Shown here in pieces: positions 62,424 through 64,000 of a stretch of DNA of 64,000 nt. Where the stretch lies: contig OW121850.1 in NCBI GenBank assembly GCA_933228895.1, positions 25,925,773 to 25,989,772 on the forward strand, given 5' to 3'. This DNA is from Platycnemis pennipes (taxonomy: Eukaryota; Arthropoda; Insecta; Odonata; Platycnemididae). A program made the translations under genes and the position numbers. The notes under the pieces were generated by a model. That model saw only the letters and a program-made list of their open reading frames with translations, searched no databases and was not told the DNA's origin. Each line of letters begins with the position of its first letter. Position 1 is the stretch's first letter.

Positions 62424-64000
62424 TGTAGGAACGTACGAAAACCGTTACCATTGAGGATAAACGCCGCGGAAACCTCAGATCCAATTTCTTCTTCGTTTTG
62501 TTAGGACGGCCCCATTCCGTCTCTTTAAAATTACCCCAACCACATATAGTTATCTTTTAGTGTAGAGGATAACAGGTCTACTTGGGCATCATATTAATTT
62601 GAACTTTTAACTCGTGTGCATAAAGTGTGAAATGGATGAATATATCATGTGTAACTTCCTTCATGCCTAGAAATCAACTATGCCTCAGTAAAATTGACAA
62701 TTCTTAGTTGCCATTGCAAATTACGCTGATAGTTGACGGGCTGGCTTTATGGAATTGTGACACAATTAAAACATTCTGCACCAGGTGTATTGCCTTGTTT
62801 TTAATTTAAACTCGAATCTGTGTCCTGATGCCCAATAGTAACTCATTTAATGCAAACGGAATCTTGTAAAATTAATTTAATAATTCTGAATTACCTGCTT
62901 GAAATTAGATAAATTTATATTATATAGAGATATATGTGTTATTTGTTAAGAGAAATAGTAATCCAATACGATTTTTTAATATATTTTTCAATAGTGTTCT
63001 CAATGCAATTCTGTTGATGATGTATTCATGGTAGCACACTTTTTCATTCTTGTCTACCATTTCCTTCTGCATCAACAGCGTTGCTTCTTAAGTTCAATTC
63101 TATTGTACCTTTATCATTAATGATACTCAAGAATCCCCGCGTAATTAGGTTAGCTTCCTTCCTTTCTTTTAGTTCCTGAATCTTTCCAAAAGGCCTTTTT
63201 TGGAACAGAATTTTGAATCATTTAATCACTCAGAGGCAGATTTGAGTTTTTGACCTTGAGGAACTTGCCTATGATAGAAGGAACTATGAATGAACTTAGC
63301 AGGATTATTGCTCGACTCTTCTAGAACAGTTTTGTGTGACATCATAAAAGTGTGCTTCTAGAATGTAGCCTCAATCTTCATAGATATGCTTTTTGAGTAC
63401 CAATTAGGACTAACTTATTCATGGGTGAAAATAGCCTTTCTCTGTAGCAGAGTTTAGCTCTAAGTATACTGGGTTCTATGTACCATCTGAAGGTTATCAT
63501 AAAAACTAGGTTTGATCCCGCTATTCAAAATAATTGGACATCTTCAATTTCACGGGCATTAAGCAGGTCCATCGTTGTTGGAGTATGGGCTCTACATCGT
63601 GCTGTTTCCATTATCTTCAAGTACCCCCAGGCTCTAAACCCACGAACTTTGCTCATAAACACTATATCCTTGCCCCGTTTGAGTTTTTCCGACGTGTTCA
63701 GTGACGCTCGACCTCTCTTCGCCAAGTAAGCTCTGAGCCATTTGGCCGGTCGATTAGACGTTAAGGGCTCCATCCTGCTGACCACCGCGCCGGACACTTT
63801 GGCTGGGCGCGGAGTAGATAGAAGTAGCGGTCGCGGAATTAATATGCATAACACGCTTGTGGTAAGCCCACACGAAATGACTTCCTAAGGAATATGAGGA
63901 GCGCCTTAGCCAACTAGTCCAATGCTTATAGGTCACCAACTGAACGACGGGTTAGGTTGACTCCTCACGCTTTGTAGCGTACACATTTTTAGCCGTTAAT
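62424..64000. other. No gene supported
   Basis: AT-rich to 63500. 63525-63854 has a 109-codon minus-strand frame without a recognised motif, in slightly GC-richer DNA, and could be an exon or a decayed element. Confidence 0.45.

Noticed and set aside
63525..63854. 109-codon minus-strand frame
   Set aside because: Somewhat coding-like, but there is no recognised domain, no clear start and no splice signals. Kept only as a note in the stretch description.
1..64000. CRISPR array, operon or phage-like system
   Set aside because: No regularly spaced direct repeats with unique spacers, no ribosome-binding sites and no clustered co-directional genes. The DNA is eukaryotic.

Overview
This is a gene-poor stretch of eukaryotic nuclear DNA, most likely from an arthropod and probably an insect with a large, repeat-rich genome. 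The evidence is: a metazoan-type nuclear tRNA-Gln with a Pol III terminator; decayed 5'-truncated non-LTR retrotransposons of types common in arthropods; tRNA-like and 5S-like repeats; a 265-bp MITE-like element with near-perfect inverted ends; and no operons, ribosome-binding sites or dense ORFs. The species cannot be named from the sequence.

Layout. 1-9 kb: AT-rich sequence with pyrimidine-rich islands, two copies of a retrotransposon 3' end (family A, minus strand, at 3217 and 7246) and two tandem duplications (66 bp at 5968, about 205 bp at 6231). Near 8974 is a possible first coding exon followed by a consensus splice donor. 9-20 kb: the only confident gene, tRNA-Gln(TTG) at 11894-11965 on the minus strand; a third family A copy carrying an opposite-strand insertion (13564-14200); two family A scraps; and a tRNA-like SINE head (about 18412). 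20-25 kb is the richest repeat cluster: a MITE-like element (21481-21745), a retrotransposon family B tail at 21834 and another at 24505, an 85-nt-arm foldback (22818-23002) and a second hairpin (23199-23270). 25-43 kb is mostly featureless AT-rich DNA with purine/pyrimidine islands, one family B tail (32113) and a GC-richer block with an unassigned ORF (40860). 43-50 kb holds the best-preserved family B C-terminus (43467-43818) and a longer decayed reverse transcriptase fragment (49190-50112). 50-64 kb holds more pyrimidine islands, three structured repeats (55337, 57345, 62222), a CpG-rich block with a possible first exon (about 60180-60850) and a degenerate 5S-rRNA-like sequence (about 61584-61695).

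No multi-exon protein gene could be assembled. The long open frames in this window mostly fall inside pyrimidine-rich islands, where stop codons are rare by composition, and are not supported as genes. The window reads as intergenic or giant-intron DNA, and the two possible first exons are leads only. The most distinctive signals are the structured repeats: the MITE; a retrotransposon tail inserted in opposite orientation into the loop of another copy's 3' hairpin; a 17-bp perfect palindrome where a retrotransposon fragment breaks off; and foldbacks sharing a TTGA/CTGA - stem - GAAAC motif and a short reading frame.
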